DNA of 64,000 bases, from contig NZ_CP098604.1 of NCBI RefSeq assembly GCF_024499015.1, positions 4,898,001-4,962,000 on the forward strand, read 5' to 3'. This DNA is from Xanthomonas hortorum pv. pelargonii (GTDB lineage: Bacteria > Pseudomonadota > Gammaproteobacteria > Xanthomonadales > Xanthomonadaceae). The notes under the pieces were generated by a model. The model was not told the DNA's origin and did no database searches. It saw only the letters and a list, made by a program, of their open reading frames with translations. Shown here one piece after another: positions 32,086 through 44,190 of this stretch (position 1 is the first letter of the stretch; every line of letters begins with the position of its first letter). The position numbers were made by a program, and so were the translations under genes.

Positions 32086-32143
32086 GAGCACCAGCACAGT
32101 GGATGCGGGAATGGGCCCGGACGGTTGTCCCGGCGTCGCCTTG

Positions 32144-32169
32144 ATATCGGCGGCAAAACCAAATCTTTA
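32144..32169 (-). promoter_or_regulatory. sigma-28-like promoter of the PilZ gene
   Basis: Minus strand TAAAGATT, then a 10-nt spacer (one shorter than usual), then GCCGATAT. Confidence 0.65.
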
Positions 32170-32298
32170 ACAGCGGCTGACAAAACTGGGACGCCTTCGC
32201 CGCGAGGTAGCGCAACCGGCCTTTGCTTCACCCACAGCACACGACTACGTTGGCAAGTGCGATGTCCTCACCGCTGCGGATCTGCGGGCTGGCTGCAG

Positions 32299-32406
32299 GG
32301 CCCTTGCCCGCCCACCGTCGCGGGACACGCCGCAAGTACGTCCGTGTAGGCTCTTCTGCGGCATCCATGCCGCATAAGGTCCCGCGACGGTGGTCGGACA
32401 AGGACC
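32299..32406 (-). repeat. two-hairpin palindromic repeat, family A, copy 3
   Basis: Same 108-bp unit as at 153, in inverted orientation. Confidence 0.85.
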
Positions 32407-32599
32407 AGTCGAGATGGTCGGTGTGCATGGTTTTCAACAAAGCAACCAGCAAACTCTCTTGCGCGGTGAGGGCACCGCGCGCTCGACTGACTAAGCTTTT
32501 GACCGCGACTCAACGACGCGAAATCTCGGTTGTCTTTTAGTTGTTGAGCGGTGCGGAATGCATTGGCTGCGGAGCGGCTGATCTGTGGCTTGGCCGCAG

Positions 32600-32707
32600 G
32601 GGCCTTGCCCGCCCACCATCGCGGGACACGCCGCAAGTACGTCCGTGTAGGCTCTTACGCGGCATCCATGCCGCGTAAGGTCCCGCGATGGTGGGCGGGC
32701 AAGGACC
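32600..32707 (-). repeat. two-hairpin palindromic repeat, family A, copy 4
   Basis: Same unit, inverted orientation, 193 bp from copy 3. Confidence 0.85.
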
Positions 32708-32841
32708 AGTCGAGATGGTCGGTGCCCATGATTAAGAGCAGTGCGTGATCCGCGTTGTTCGATGATGTAGCGTCGGCTCAACGTCCGATGCACATAGCGC
32801 GACAAACAGTTTTTTGCGCGACCACCGACTAATTTTCTGGT

Positions 32842-32944
32842 GCGGTGTCCTCGCCGATTGCGGGACCGTGTGGCGGCATGGATGCCGCCACCGAGCCTAC
32901 ATGGACGTACTTGCGGCGTGTCCCGCGAGCGGTGAGGGCGCCGC
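32842..32944 (+). repeat. palindromic repeat, family B, copy 2
   Basis: 103 bp, in the opposite orientation to 21751-21853. Its middle has the same CCTACATGGACGTACTTGCGG segment type as family A. Confidence 0.8.
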
Positions 32945-33087
32945 GCGCTCGACTGACTAGGCTGCGCATTTAGACGCCGCCACAACTCGAAATTTTGGTT
33001 GTCTCGCTAAGTGATTGGACAGTGCAGACAGGTCGTGCTGAGCGGCGAGGGCACCGCGCCCTCGACTCACCGAGCGTTTGCCTTACA

Positions 33088-35760
33088 TCAGTGGTAGGCG
33101 TGGCGTGCGTTGGCCAGCAAGGTGCTCAGTTGGTCCTGCTGTTCCAGACGGAACACCGCCACCGCGTCCACCAGCTGTGCGGCCTGGTCTTCCATCGCGC
33201 GTGCGGCCGCGGTGGCTTCTTCCACCAGTGCGGCGTTCTGCTGGGTGGTTTCGTCCATCTGGGTGACGGTCTGGTTGACCTGGGTGATGCCGGCGGCCTG
33301 CTCGCGCGAGGCGCTGGTGATCTCGCCCATGATGTCGGTGACGCGCTGCACCGAGCCCACCACCTGCTGCATGGTGTTGCCGGCCTCGGAGGCGAGTGCG
33401 GCACCGCTACCGATGCGTGCAACCGAGTCTTCGATCAGGTGCTTGATCTCCTTGGCGGCGCCGGCCGAGCGCTGGGCGAGGCTGCGCACCTCGGAGGCGA
33501 CCACTGCGAAGCCGCGGCCTTGTTCGCCGGCACGTGCGGCTTCCACTGCGGCGTTCAAGGCCAGGATGTTGGTCTGGAAGGCGATGCCGTCGATGACGCT
33601 GATGATCTCGGCGATCTTCTTGGACGAGGTGTCGATGTCGGCCATGGTGGTGACCACGCGGCCGACCACATCGCCGCCCGTTGCCGCCACTCCGGCTGCG
33701 TCCAGCACCAGGCGGTTGGCCTGGTCGGCGTTGTCGGCGTTCTGCTTGACGGTGGCGGTGAGCTCTTCCATCGAGGCGGCGGTTTCTTCCAGCGCGGCGG
33801 CTTGTTGCTCGGTGCGACGCGACAGGTCGCTGTTGCCGGTGGCGATTTCGCTGGCGGCCGAGTTGATCGCCAGCGAGGAGTCCTTGATCCGGCGCACGAT
33901 GCCGGCCAACTGGTCGGCGGTGGCATTGGCGTCGTCGCGGATGGTGGCGAACACGCCTTGCAGGTCGCCGTGCATGCGCGCGGTCAGATCGCCTTGCGAC
34001 AGCGACGACAGCAGCGCGGACACGCGCGACAGGCCATCTGCATTGTTGTCCAGCAGTACGTTGAGTTGTTCTGCAAGCAGCAGCAAGAAGCCCTGCTTGC
34101 CCTGGGTGCCGACGCGCTCGCTCAGATCGCCAGCGGCGGCGGCCCGCACGATACGCGCGACTTCTTCTTCGACCTGTACTTCCTGGGTGCGGTCGGCCCA
34201 CTCGACTACAAAGCCCATGCGTTCGCCGGCCGCGCCCAGCACCGGGTTGACCACCAGCCGCATGGTGCGGCCACCGACATGGATCTGCGCGGTATGCGTG
34301 CCGGTGAGTTGATCGAGCATGCGTGCCTGGTGTTCGGGCTTGCGATGGAACTGGTCGATGCTGGCATTGATCAAGGCATCGGCATCGAAGTGGGGCAGGT
34401 CGCGGCGCAGTTCGTCCTGCACGCTCTTGAGCATGCGCTGCAGCGGGCGATTGACGTAGATGATGCGGCGATCGGCGTCGGCGATCATCACGTTGGTGCT
34501 GACGTCGTCCAGTGCGGTACGCACGCGTAGCGCTTCGCTGGCAATCAGGTGATCGCGTTCCAGACGTGCGCGCAGGTCGTCGCGCATGGTGCGTGCGCTG
34601 AGCAGCAGGCGGCCGAGTTCGTCGTGCCGATCGATCTCGATCGGGTTGTCCAGGCGGCCGGCCGCGACATCGCCGAGCACGCGCTCCACCGCCAGCAACG
34701 GGCGGGTGACCATCTTGCGTGCCGCCACAAAGACCACCGCGATGCACAGCGCCAGCACCACCAGCGAGAACAGCAGCATGCTGCCCATCAGCTCATCCAG
34801 CGGGCCGTCGATGGCGCTGCGCGGCTGGGTGCCGATCACCGCCCACTGCCACGGCGCGTAGCGCTGCGCGGTGACTTCGAACGCCTGGCTAGTGCCCTTG
34901 GCGTCGCGCAACTGCAGGTTGGCGCTGGGCTGCTTGCCGTCCAGCACCGATTGCAACAGCGCCTGCTGCTCGGCCGGCACCAGTGCCGCCAGGGTGGCCG
35001 GCGTACCCGGCGGGGCGGCGATGACCTGGCCCTGATGCTCGCCCGGGGCCAGGTCGACGATGACGAAGTAGCCATCCTGGCCGAGCTTGGTGGTGCCGAC
35101 CTGCGCCTTGAGCGCGGCCAGGCCCTGGGTGTAGTTGCGACCGACGAACAGCGCGCCGATCACCTCGCCGGCGGCATTGCGCAGCGGCTGGTAGTGGGTC
35201 ATGTACTGCTCGCCGAACAGCTGCGCCTGGCCGGTGAAAGGCTTGCCTTGCGACAACGCGGCGTAGGCCTTGCCCTTGCGGTCGAGCAGGGTGCCGATCA
35301 CACGTTCGTTCTGCTTGTTACGCAGCGAGGTGGTGATACGCACGAAGTCCTCGCCGGTGCGCGCGAAGATCGTGGCGACACCGCCGGTGGCCTGCGCAAA
35401 GCGGTCCACCGCGTTGACATTGAGGTTGAGCGCCTGCTTGCCGGCGCGCAGGGACGGGGTGGCCTGCTCGCCGATGGTGACGGTGCTGGCGGTATCGAGC
35501 GTGCGTGCGCCGCTGGGGAGCATGTCGTCGAACACGCTGCCCAGGCGCTGGGTGCTTTCGGTCAGGGTGACGTCGTACATCGCCACCGACTGCTGCATCA
35601 GCCGGGTGCTGGAGCGCAGTTCGGCCTTGACCTGGGATTCGATATCGCCAGCGGACTGGCGGTAGATGGTCAGGGCCAGCAGGCCCAGCGAAATGGCGAT
35701 GACCAGGGTCAGCAGCGCGGAGAGCCGGGTGCCAACGGAAAGCCGGTTGAAGGAATGCAT
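33088..35760 (-). CDS. methyl-accepting chemotaxis protein, Cache sensor plus PAS
   Basis: An 890-residue receptor. TM1 (about 15-35), a long periplasmic Cache-type domain (about 40-320, with '[20 protein letters not shown]' and '[13 protein letters not shown]'), TM2 (about 325-350), HAMP, cytoplasmic PAS ('[23 protein letters not shown]'), then a HAMP-like segment and the signalling hairpin. There is no WxxF tail; the end is 'LANARHAYH', so adaptation enzymes must reach it through neighbours. Cache domains bind small metabolites such as organic acids; the ligand is unknown. ATG 35760 puts TM1 at the N-terminus. A sigma-28-like promoter lies about 50 bp upstream. Confidence 0.95.
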   Translation of the reverse strand: MHSFNRLSVGTRLSALLTLVIAISLGLLALTIYRQSAGDIESQVKAELRSSTRLMQQSVAMYDVTLTESTQRLGSVFDDMLPSGARTLDTASTVTIGEQATPSLRAGKQALNLNVNAVDRFAQATGGVATIFARTGEDFVRITTSLRNKQNERVIGTLLDRKGKAYAALSQGKPFTGQAQLFGEQYMTHYQPLRNAAGEVIGALFVGRNYTQGLAALKAQVGTTKLGQDGYFVIVDLAPGEHQGQVIAAPPGTPATLAALVPAEQQALLQSVLDGKQPSANLQLRDAKGTSQAFEVTAQRYAPWQWAVIGTQPRSAIDGPLDELMGSMLLFSLVVLALCIAVVFVAARKMVTRPLLAVERVLGDVAAGRLDNPIEIDRHDELGRLLLSARTMRDDLRARLERDHLIASEALRVRTALDDVSTNVMIADADRRIIYVNRPLQRMLKSVQDELRRDLPHFDADALINASIDQFHRKPEHQARMLDQLTGTHTAQIHVGGRTMRLVVNPVLGAAGERMGFVVEWADRTQEVQVEEEVARIVRAAAAGDLSERVGTQGKQGFLLLLAEQLNVLLDNNADGLSRVSALLSSLSQGDLTARMHGDLQGVFATIRDDANATADQLAGIVRRIKDSSLAINSAASEIATGNSDLSRRTEQQAAALEETAASMEELTATVKQNADNADQANRLVLDAAGVAATGGDVVGRVVTTMADIDTSSKKIAEIISVIDGIAFQTNILALNAAVEAARAGEQGRGFAVVASEVRSLAQRSAGAAKEIKHLIEDSVARIGSGAALASEAGNTMQQVVGSVQRVTDIMGEITSASREQAAGITQVNQTVTQMDETTQQNAALVEEATAAARAMEDQAAQLVDAVAVFRLEQQDQLSTLLANARHAYH

Positions 35761-35808
35761 GAGGAATCGACCTTGCCCGGGGGAGGGCGTTACAGATGCG
35801 TGAAGTCG

Positions 35809-35835
35809 ATAGCGGCCGTCTATGCTCAAAATTGA
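35809..35835 (-). promoter_or_regulatory. sigma-28-like promoter of the Cache-PAS MCP
   Basis: Minus strand TCAATTTT-N11-GCCGCTAT, one clear mismatch in the -10 element. Confidence 0.6.
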
Positions 35836-35991
35836 TGTTTTATGTTGAATTAGGCACAAATTGTCGCGTTCGCTTGGTTTCAGAACAGGGCTGCAAGATC
35901 GCTATTTGTTAAGGAATGGTGAGTTTTTGCGGCCAGGTAGCGTCGGCAGCCAGGATGTTCATGCGCTGATTTGAGGGGGATATTTCGGCAC

Positions 35992-36026
35992 AAAAAAGGG
36001 CCGCCTCCCTCGCAAGGAAGCGACCC
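35992..36026 (-). terminator. terminator of the 36.1-kb MCP gene
   Basis: Minus strand imperfect stem GGGTCGCTTCC..GAGGGAGGCGGCCC with loop TTGC, then six Ts. Confidence 0.85.
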
Positions 36027-36110
36027 TCAAGATTCGTTGACCACGAATCAAACTACTCTCGAATGGTGTTCTTGGATGCGGCGTTTGTTGCGGGTTGCGG
36101 TGTGTGTGTC

Positions 36111-38369
36111 TTAGAACTCCTGCCAGTCGTTCGGCGCTGACGCTGCTGTCGCGGTGCCGTTGGCGCTGCGACGTGGCGGGGCGATGCTGGCGGCACCGAC
36201 GGCCGGGCGCGCAGCGAAGCGTGCATTGACCGGCGCCGCGACCATCGACGATGGCGGACGTGCCACCGGGGCTTGCTCGACGATCTTGAACACGGCCACC
36301 GCTTCGGTGAGCTGCTGGGCCTGTTCTTCCATCGCGCGTGCGGCGGCGGTGGCTTCTTCCACCAAGGCAGCGTTCTGCTGGGTGGCTTCGTCCATGTGGG
36401 TGACGGTCTGGTTGACCTGTTCGATGCCGGCCGACTGCTCCTGCGAGGCGGCGGAAATCTCGCCCATGATGTTGGTGACGCGCTGCACGCTGGCGACGAT
36501 CTCGGCCATGGTCTTGCCGGCCTGGTCCACCAGCTGCGAGCCGTCGGCCACACGCTGCACCGAGTCGTCGATCAGGCTCTTGATCTCCTTGGCCGCGGCG
36601 GACGAACGCTGTGCCAGCGTACGCACTTCCGATGCCACCACCGCAAAGCCACGGCCCTGGTCGCCGGCACGCGCCGCTTCCACCGCCGCGTTCAAGGCCA
36701 GGATATTGGTCTGGAACGAGATGCCGTCGATGACGCTGATGATGTCGGCGATGCGCTTGGACGAGGCTTCGATGCCGCTCATGGTGTCGACCACCTTGCT
36801 GACCACGGCGCCGCCCTGTGAGGCCACGCTTGCGGCGCCGATGGCGAGCTGATTGGCCTGGCGTGCGCTTTCGGCGTTCTGCTTGACGGTGGAGGTGAGT
36901 TCTTCCATTGAGGCGGCGGTTTCTTCCAGATTGGCCGCCTGCTGTTCGGTACGCTGCGACAGATCCTGATTGCCGGCCGCGATCTCGCTGGCGGCGGCAT
37001 TGATCGAGGTCGCCGAGTGCTGGATGTGCCCGACGATGCCGGCCAGCTGGGTGGCGGTGGCATTGGCATCGTCACGCATCTGGGCGAACACGCCCTTGAA
37101 ATCGCCGTCCATGCGCGCGGTCAGATCGCCTGCGGCGATGGACCGCAAGATGCCCGATAGCGACTGCAGGCTGCCATCGGCGGTGGCCATCAACTGATTG
37201 AGGCTCTCGACCATCACGCGGAAATCGAACTGGAACTGCGCCGCATCGCCGCGTGCACTGAAATCGCCGTTGGCGGCGGACTGCGCCAGCTGCTTGATCT
37301 GCTGATTCATCGACGCCAGGTTGGTTTTCACCTGCGCCATGGTGTCGGTCAGCATGGCTTTTTCGCCGGGCAGCGCGTCCATGTCCTGGCTGAGGTCGCC
37401 GATCGCATAGCGGCCCATGATCTGCGCCAGGCGCTGCGTGAGCTGGATGTGGCTGTCGACCAGCGCGTTGGTGTCGCCGGCCATACGGCCATAGTCGCCC
37501 GGGAATGCGCCGGCATCCATGCGGAAGCTGATCTGGCCGCTGTCGTGGCGCTTGGCCATGTCCAGCTGCGCGGTGATCAGGTTACGCACCTGCGATTGCA
37601 TCTTGTCCATCGCCTGCAACAGACGGCCGGTTTCGTCGCTGGCCTCGCTGTGCACTGCGTTGTCGAGCTTGCCGTCTGCAATCGCCTCGGCAGCGCGGGT
37701 GGCGCGGTTCAACGGGCCGGTGAGGCTGCGGGTGATCATCCAGGCCAGCAGGGCGCTCAGCAGTACCACGGCAACGCCGCCGCCGATCAGCATGCTGCGG
37801 CCACGTGCCATCGAGGCATTGGCCTGGTCGTAGGCCAGCTGGCTGCTCTTGCGCTGCGCGTTGGAGTAGGTACGAATCGCATCCTGCCAGCGCTGGGTGG
37901 CCGGCGCGGCGCGTTCGAGCAGGATCGGCATGGCCTGGTCGACCTTGCCGGCCATCCCCAGCTCGCGGACCTGCTGGTTGTGCGACAGCGCCTGCTCGCG
38001 GGTCAGATCCAGCGCGTTGCGCAGTTGCTGGTCGTGCGCATCGGCAGGAAACGCGTAGAGCTTCTCGCGCAGTTCCTTGTAGCGGATGCGCTGGGCGTCG
38101 ATCCCTTCAGCGAACTGCTGGTTCTGCTCGGCGGTGGTGGGCAGCACGATGTTGCGCAGATTCAACGAGATGGTGGCATTGGCGTCCAGCATGTCGGTGG
38201 CGTACTGGATCATCGCCATGTTGCGGTTGACGATGGTGTCCAGGCGCTCACGTGCCTGGCTGAGCGTATACAGGCCGGCGGCCACCAGCGCGCACGAGAG
38301 AAGGATCAAGACGCCAAAGGCCAGCGAGAGGCGCTTGCCGACGTTGAAGCGGTGCAGGAAGGAATTCAT
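36111..38369 (-). CDS. methyl-accepting chemotaxis protein, 4-helix sensor, poly-HAMP
   Basis: A 752-residue receptor. TM1 (about 12-32), a four-helix-bundle periplasmic sensor with '[21 protein letters not shown]', TM2 (about 190-212), HAMP, then repeated HAMP-like units marked by 'AIGDLSQDM', 'ANGDFSARG' and 'AAGDLTARM', then the signalling hairpin. It ends in DWQEF, a CheR/CheB docking pentapeptide. It has the same length and layout as the restored neighbour at 38898-41155. ATG 38369 is chosen so that TM1 follows directly. A sigma-28-like promoter lies about 100 bp upstream. Confidence 0.95.
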   Translation of the reverse strand: MNSFLHRFNVGKRLSLAFGVLILLSCALVAAGLYTLSQARERLDTIVNRNMAMIQYATDMLDANATISLNLRNIVLPTTAEQNQQFAEGIDAQRIRYKELREKLYAFPADAHDQQLRNALDLTREQALSHNQQVRELGMAGKVDQAMPILLERAAPATQRWQDAIRTYSNAQRKSSQLAYDQANASMARGRSMLIGGGVAVVLLSALLAWMITRSLTGPLNRATRAAEAIADGKLDNAVHSEASDETGRLLQAMDKMQSQVRNLITAQLDMAKRHDSGQISFRMDAGAFPGDYGRMAGDTNALVDSHIQLTQRLAQIMGRYAIGDLSQDMDALPGEKAMLTDTMAQVKTNLASMNQQIKQLAQSAANGDFSARGDAAQFQFDFRVMVESLNQLMATADGSLQSLSGILRSIAAGDLTARMDGDFKGVFAQMRDDANATATQLAGIVGHIQHSATSINAAASEIAAGNQDLSQRTEQQAANLEETAASMEELTSTVKQNAESARQANQLAIGAASVASQGGAVVSKVVDTMSGIEASSKRIADIISVIDGISFQTNILALNAAVEAARAGDQGRGFAVVASEVRTLAQRSSAAAKEIKSLIDDSVQRVADGSQLVDQAGKTMAEIVASVQRVTNIMGEISAASQEQSAGIEQVNQTVTHMDEATQQNAALVEEATAAARAMEEQAQQLTEAVAVFKIVEQAPVARPPSSMVAAPVNARFAARPAVGAASIAPPRRSANGTATAASAPNDWQEF

Positions 38370-38467
38370 TGAGGGACCTGAGCGGATGTGCCGTTGGGGT
38401 GGCAGGACATACAACGCAGCGCTGGAGCATTGCGTCAACGTCATGCCTTGTGTGATGCATCGGTCAG

Positions 38468-38494
38468 ATAACGGCGTTAGAACTGCTGTATTGA
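38468..38494 (-). promoter_or_regulatory. sigma-28-like promoter of the 36.1-kb MCP
   Basis: Minus strand TCAATACA-N11-GCCGTTAT. Confidence 0.7.
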
Positions 38495-38723
38495 GGCAAG
38501 CCGGACTGGCTGGTAAAGCCCGGTCTCAGCCACGTGATGGCCATGTGTAGAGCGGGTAGGGGATTGGTGGGCAGGTGTCAGGAATATCCTGAAAAAGCGG
38601 CCCTAAATGGCGGTTTTGACCCCAGCTTGGCGCGGGGTGACGTGCACGATGTGAAGTGCGATTTCACGCTTGCCGCAGTGCCTGCGGGTTGCGTGCAGGC
38701 AGCGATGTCGCGCACAACGCAAA

Positions 38724-38747
38724 ACGGCACCGCAAGAGCGGTGCCGT
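38724..38747 (-). terminator. terminator of the 38.9-kb MCP
   Basis: Stem ACGGCACCGC / GCGGTGCCGT with a 4-nt loop, followed on the minus strand by TTTTGCG. Confidence 0.75.
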
Positions 38748-38800
38748 GGTGAACATCTTGCAGATGCAGATGGTGCAGATGCAGATTTGCGTGAGCGCGT

Positions 38801-38837
38801 GCTTGAGACGATTGCGCAAGGCGCAACCGTCTCAAGC
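38801..38837 (-). terminator. long imperfect hairpin after the 38.9-kb MCP
   Basis: GCTTGAGACG-a-TTGCGC pairs with GCGCAA-c-CGTCTCAAGC around AAG. It lies 60 bp past the MCP stop, ahead of the stronger terminator; it may stabilise the 3' end. Confidence 0.5.
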
Positions 38838-38897
38838 GCGATGTGGAAGCACTGAGGCGTGCTTAAAACCGCATTGCCGACAGCGGTGGGGCGTGGA

Positions 38898-41155
38898 TCA
38901 GAACTCCTGCCAATCGCTCGGGTCGGCCGCTGCTGCCGAGGCGCCAGTCACGCTGCGACGCGGCGGAGCGATGCTGCCGGCACGTGCGGCCGGACGCGCA
39001 GCGAAGCGGGCATTGGCCGGTGCCTTGGCAATGGCCGAGAGTTGACGCGTGACGGCGGTTTGCTCGGCGACCTTGAACACCGCAACCGCTTCGGTGAGCT
39101 GCTGGGCCTGTTCTTCCATCGCCCGTGCGGCGGCAGTGGCTTCTTCCACCAGTGCGGCGTTCTGCTGGGTGGTTTCGTCCATCTGGGTCACGGTCTGGTT
39201 GACCTGCTCGATACCTGCGTACTGCTCCTGCGAGGCCGAGGAGATCTCGCTCATGATGTTGGTCACGCGCTGCACGCTGGCGACGATTTCGGCCATGGTG
39301 GTGCCGGCCTGGTCGACCAGGGTGGCGCCCTGGGTGACCTTGCTGACCGAGTCGTCGATCAGGTGCTTGATCTCCTTCGCCGCACCGGCCGAACGCTGCG
39401 CCAGGGTGCGCACTTCGGAGGCCACCACCGCAAACCCGCGGCCCTGCTCGCCGGCGCGCGCCGCTTCCACCGCGGCATTCAAGGCCAGGATATTGGTCTG
39501 GAAGGCGATGCCGTCGATGACGCTGATGATCTCGGCAATCTTCTTCGACGAACCCTGGATGTCGGCCATGGTGGTGACCACCTTGGCCACCACATCGCCG
39601 CCTTGCGAGGCCACGGCAGCGGCGCCGATGGCGAGCTGATTGGCTTGGCTTGCGTGTTCGGCGTTCTGCTTGACGGTGGAAGTGAGTTCTTCCATCGAGG
39701 CGGCGGTTTCTTCCAGATTGGCGGCCTGTTGCTCGGTACGCTGCGACAGATCCTGGTTGCCGGAGGCGATTTCGCCCGAGGCCGACCCAATCGCATTGGC
39801 GGCCAGCTGGATGCGGCCCACGATGCCGGCCAGTTGTTCGGCGGTGGCGTTGGCGTCGTCGCGCATCTGGGCGAACACGCCCTGGTACTGGCCGGTCATG
39901 CGGGCGGTGAGATCGCCGGCAGCGATCGACTGCAACAGGCCCGAGAGCGACTGCAGATTGCCGTCGGCGGTGGCCATCAGGTGGTTGAGGCTTTCCACCA
40001 TGATGCGGAAATCGAACTGGAACTGCTCGGCGTTGCCGCGTGCGCTGAAGTCGCCGTTGGCGGCGGCCTGCGCCAGATGCTTGATCTCCGCATTCATCGT
40101 CGACAGGTTCACCTTGACCTGATTCATCGCCGTGGTGATCGCCGCCTTTTCGCCCGGCAATTGCGGCATGTCTTCGCTCAGATCACCGATCGCGTAACGC
40201 TCCACCAGGTGGATGGTCTGCGTCTCGAGCTTGATGTGCGCGGCGACCAGCTCGTTGGTGTCGGTGGCCATGCGGCCGTAGTCGCCGGGGAATGCACCGG
40301 CATCCATACGGAAGCTGATCTGACCTTCGTCATGGCGCTTGGCCATATCCAGCTGCGCGCTGATGAGATTGCGTACCTGGCTCTGCATGCGGTCCATTGC
40401 GTGCAACAGGCGGCCGGTTTCATCGTTGGATTGCGTGCGCACGTCGTTGTCGAGGTTGCCGTTGGCAATCGCCTCGGCAGCACGGGTGGCCTGTGTCAGC
40501 GGGCGCACCAGGCTGCGGGTGATCAGAAAGCCCAGCAGGCCGCTGAACAGCACCACCGCCACGCCGCCGCCGATCAACATGGCACGGCCGCGCACCATCT
40601 CGGCAGTGGTTGTTACGTAAGATTCGGTAGCGCGGCGGCGCTGTAGATCAGAATACACAGCCAATGCTTGCTGCCACCGCTCGGTGGCCGGCGCGGATTT
40701 TGCAGCAGCAGCGCAAGCGCTTCGTCGGACTTGCCACTCAAACCCAGCTCGGCGACGCGGGCATTGGCTTTATTTGCCTCTTCGCTGGCCTGGTCGATCT
40801 TCTGCCGGATTGCGGTGGCTTCCGGCGATGCAGAAAACACGTACAGCTTGCTGCGGGTGTCTTCGTAGCTTTTCACCTGGTCGTTGATGACTCCGGCAAA
40901 GCGCAGATTGTCTTCCTGCGTGGTCGGCAACACGATGTTGCGCAGTTGCAGGGCGACGACCGATGTCGCGTTGGTCATGTCCTGCAGATACTGCATCATC
41001 GTGATCTGGCGGTTCACCACGGTGTCCATGCGGTCGCGCGCCTGCGCCAGCGTGTAGAGGCCGGCGGCGACCAGCCCGCATGACAACAGGATCAGCGTGC
41101 CGAAAGCGAAAGTCAGGCGCTTGCCGACGTTATACCGTTGAAGAAGAGCGATCAT
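38898..41155 (-). pseudogene. MCP (4-helix sensor, poly-HAMP) with one-base frameshift
   Basis: The N-terminal part reads from ATG 41155 to about 40702 ('MIALLQRYNVGKRLTFAFG', TM1 and four-helix bundle). The rest continues in another frame to 38898. Adding one base to the TTTT run at 40698-40701 (AAAA on the coding strand) gives '[24 protein letters not shown]' and a 752-residue receptor, the same size as its neighbour at 36111. HAMP, HAMP-like repeats, the hairpin and C-terminal DWQEF are intact. A homopolymer slip may be a sequencing error, phase variation or decay. A sigma-28-like promoter lies about 170 bp upstream. Confidence 0.85.
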
Positions 41156-41625
41156 TGTGGGGTCTCGAGGCAGTGGCAAGAAGGACAAGACGCGTCGGCG
41201 CGGACGCGTTGGGCACTAGGTGAGGTAACGCAGGGCTGGGCATGGAGCGAGCCGATCATCGGTGCATGTGATACGTCGTCACGACGCGACCGAGTGCAGG
41301 GCAGGTATGCATGCTTGTGATCTGTAACGGCCGGCTTGCTTGCCGCTTGATTCGCCAGGCCCATCGCGTATGGGTGGCCGTCATCGAAGTGACGTGGATG
41401 TGCACAAACTGCCCGCAAACCTCGATGCGGGGATACCTAGACACGCATCGACGGCAGCGGATTCACGTCGTGATCACGCTTTTAAAAAGCACTGCGAAGG
41501 TGCCGCTTCGAGCACGGCGGGGTAACAACCACCGAGTACGCCTGGATGCACGCTAGCTGTTTCGGCGTACTGGCGTGCGGCATCAGACCGATGGATGCAA
41601 GGCCGCGTGCAATGGACTCACGCCG
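41156..41625. other. intergenic region between MCP genes
   Basis: It holds the promoter at 41324-41350. The remainder shows no gene, hairpin or repeat that I can support. Confidence 0.5.
41324..41350 (-). promoter_or_regulatory. sigma-28-like promoter of the 38.9-kb MCP
   Basis: Minus strand TCAAGCGG-N11-GCCGTTAC. Confidence 0.7.
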
Positions 41626-44101
41626 TCACGCGGCGCGACCAAGCCGGGCGGGTGTGGCGTCTGCCTGTAACTGAAACACCGAGACAGCATCGCGCAACTG
41701 CTGCGCCTGTTCTTCCATCGAACGTGCGGCGGCGGTGGCTTCTTCCACCAGCGCGGCATTCTGCTGGGTGGCCTGGTCCATCTGTGCGATGGTCTGGCCC
41801 ACCTGCTCGATGCCTTGCGACTGCTGCTGCGAGGCTTCGCTGATCTCGTGCATGATCTCGGTGACGCTGCGCACCGAGTCGACGATGTCCTGCATGGTGC
41901 GGCCGGCCTGGCCGACCAGCTGGTTGCCGTGTTCGACCCGGCTCACCGAGTCGTCGATCAGCTGCTTGATCTCTTTTGCAGCACCGGCCGAACGTTGTGC
42001 CAGCGTGCGCACCTCGGAGGCGACCACCGCGAAACCGCGCCCCTGTTCGCCGGCACGCGCGGCTTCCACCGCCGCATTCAAGGCCAGGATATTGGTCTGG
42101 AAGGCGATGCCGTCGATGACGCCGATGATGTCGGCGATCTTTTTGGAGGCGGCCTGGATGCCGGCCATGGTGCCGACCACTTGCCCGACCACATCGCCAC
42201 CTTGCGAGGCCACCGAGGCCGCACCGACCACCAGTTGATTGGCGCGGCGGGCGTGCTCGGCGTTGTTGCGCACGGTGGAGGTGAGTTCTTCCATCGAGGC
42301 GGCGGTTTCTTCCAGATTGGCCGCTTGTTGCTCGGTGCGCTGCGACAGATCCTGGTTGCCGGAAGCAATCTCGCTGGCGGCCTCGTTGATCGCATCGGTG
42401 GCGTGCTGGATACGCCCGACGATGTCGGCCAACTGCGCAACGGTGGCATTGGCATCGTCGCGCATGCGTGCGAACACGCCATGGAAGTCGCCGTGCATGC
42501 GGGTGGTGAGATCGCCGGCGGCGATCGCCTGCAGCACGCTGGAGAGCGAGGTCAGATTGGCGTCGGCGGTGGCCATCAGTTGATTGAGGCTGTCCACCAT
42601 CGCGCGGAAGTCGTATTGAAAACGCTGCGCATCGCCACGCACGCTGAAATCGCCGTTGGCGGCAGCCTGCGCGAGCAACTTGATCTCGCTGTTCATCGCC
42701 GACAGGTTGGCCTTGACGGTATCCATGGTGTCGCTGAGCACGGACTTTTCGCCGGGCAGGCGATCCATGTCCTGGCTCAGATCGCCGATCGCGTAGCGCG
42801 ACATGATGTGTGCGAGCTGCATCATCACCGCGATGTGCGAGCCGACCAGGCTGTTGGTCTCGCGCACCATGGTGGCGTAGGCACCGGGGAAGCTCTCGGC
42901 CTGCATGCGATAGCCGATTTGGCCGGCGTCGTGGCGCTGCGCCATCTCGCTCTGTGCGGCCAGCACGGCCTGCAACTGGTCCTGCATCTGGCGCATGTTG
43001 TCGAGCAACTGGCCGGTCTCGTCGCGGCCGGGTGGCACGATGCGTTCGTCCAGCCGGCCTTGCGCGATGTTGGCGGCCACCGCGGCGGCGCGGCGCACAT
43101 TGCGGGTCAGTGTGGACAAGGTGTACCAGCCAAGGGCGGCAATCAGCACGGCCAGCACCGACAGGCCGGCGATCGCCTGCCACATTGCGTTACGGGCTTG
43201 GACCAGGTGACGTTCGGACTGCCGCTGCAATGCCTGCAACGACACGCCACTGAGATCCTGCATGGCCTGGCCAAGCGCATCGAGCGCGGCGTTCCAGTGC
43301 GTATCTGCCTGTGCGTCGCTGTCTTCCAGCGCACTGCCGAGTGTGGCCAGCGCTGTGCGTGCACGCGCCGATTCGGTCTTGGCGGCAGTGGCCAGGGCAG
43401 GGTCCGGTTGTTCCAGCAAGCCCATCGCCTTGTCCAGCTCATGCCGAAAGCGCAGGTGGTTGCGTGCAAGCTGGTTGAGTTGCTCGCGCAGCACTGGCGC
43501 GGCTGTCGGCGGCCTGCGAGGGGTCGGTGGCGGCGTCCAGCCGGGTCAGCGACTCGGTGGCATCGGGGCTATAGATCAGCGTGGCCACCACCAGGTGGTA
43601 GCTCTCGATATACGGGGTGTAGACCAGTTGGCTGTCGTCGCGCAGTGCATCCAGCGCGGCAAATGCCTGCTCGCTCAGTGCGGCGTAGCCGTCTGCGGCA
43701 ACGCCAGCGATGTGGCGTTTTTGCAGGGCGAGTAATTCTTTCTGGCTGCGTTCGAAGCCGGGCATGCGCGCGGTGGTGGCGAGCAGCTGTTGCAGATCGC
43801 GATCGGCGCGTTGCGCGGCCGTGCTGGCGGCGGTGCCGCTATCCACATGTGCAGCATGCAGGTCGGTGATCAGGCCCAGCATCTGCCCGAGCGGGGCATA
43901 GCTGCGCAGTTCGTTGCTGCTGATGGACACGCTTTCATTGAGCTTGCCGCTGTAGAGCAGCACCGGGATGACCATGCCGACCAAGGCGAGTACACCGATG
44001 ATGCCGAGCTTTCTGGCGATTGCCAGATCGTCCCAGCGGCTGCTCCAGCGGCGCGGGGAGGGGTGGGCAGTCTGAGTCGACAGCGCGGGCGAAGTGGTCA
44101 T
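41626..44101 (-). pseudogene. MCP with long helical sensor, one-base frameshift
   Basis: The N-terminus runs from ATG 44101 (TM1 'LGIIGVLALVGMVIPVLLYSGKL') to about 43502; the rest runs in another frame from about 43500 to 41626. Removing one of the two Gs at 43501-43502 joins 'AADS' to 'APVLREQLNQLARNHLRFRHELDK' and restores an 824-residue receptor. The periplasmic part is about 290 residues and helical, longer than a single four-helix bundle, so it may be a helical bimodular sensor. HAMP-like repeats and the signalling hairpin follow. There is no WxxF tail; it ends 'ATPARLGRAA'. Confidence 0.8.
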
Positions 44102-44127
44102 TGATGCGTCTCGAAGGCGTACGCAAC

Positions 44128-44155
44128 CTATCGGCCAATAGCTGCTATGCCTTGA
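44128..44155 (-). promoter_or_regulatory. sigma-28-like promoter of the 41.6-kb MCP
   Basis: Minus strand TCAAGGCA, 12-nt spacer, GCCGATAG. Its -35 end overlaps the hairpin that follows the upstream MCP. Confidence 0.65.
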
Positions 44156-44183
44156 GCCGGCCGGCACGATGGCCGGCCGGCTC
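44154..44183 (-). terminator. GC-rich hairpin after the 44.2-kb MCP
   Basis: A perfect 12-bp stem GAGCCGGCCGGC / GCCGGCCGGCTC, loop ACGATG, seven bases after the stop. It lacks a T-run. Confidence 0.6.
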
Positions 44184-44190
44184 CATTCAG

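Larger units (their letters stand above)
32086..33087. other. 1-kb gene-free region rich in palindromic repeats
   Basis: It holds a promoter (32144-32169), family A palindromes at 32299-32406 and 32600-32707 and a family B palindrome at 32842-32944. Half-element scars of the form GCGGTGAGGGCACCGCGC followed by CTCGACT appear near 32468 and 33042. No gene is supported. Confidence 0.75.
35761..36110. other. intergenic region between two MCP genes
   Basis: It holds a promoter for the downstream MCP (35809-35835) and the terminator of the upstream MCP (35992-36026). Nothing else is seen. Confidence 0.6.
38370..38897. other. intergenic region with promoter and two hairpins
   Basis: It holds the promoter at 38468-38494, a terminator at 38724-38747 and a longer hairpin at 38801-38837. 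Short CAGATG direct repeats lie near 38759-38787. No gene is seen. Confidence 0.55.
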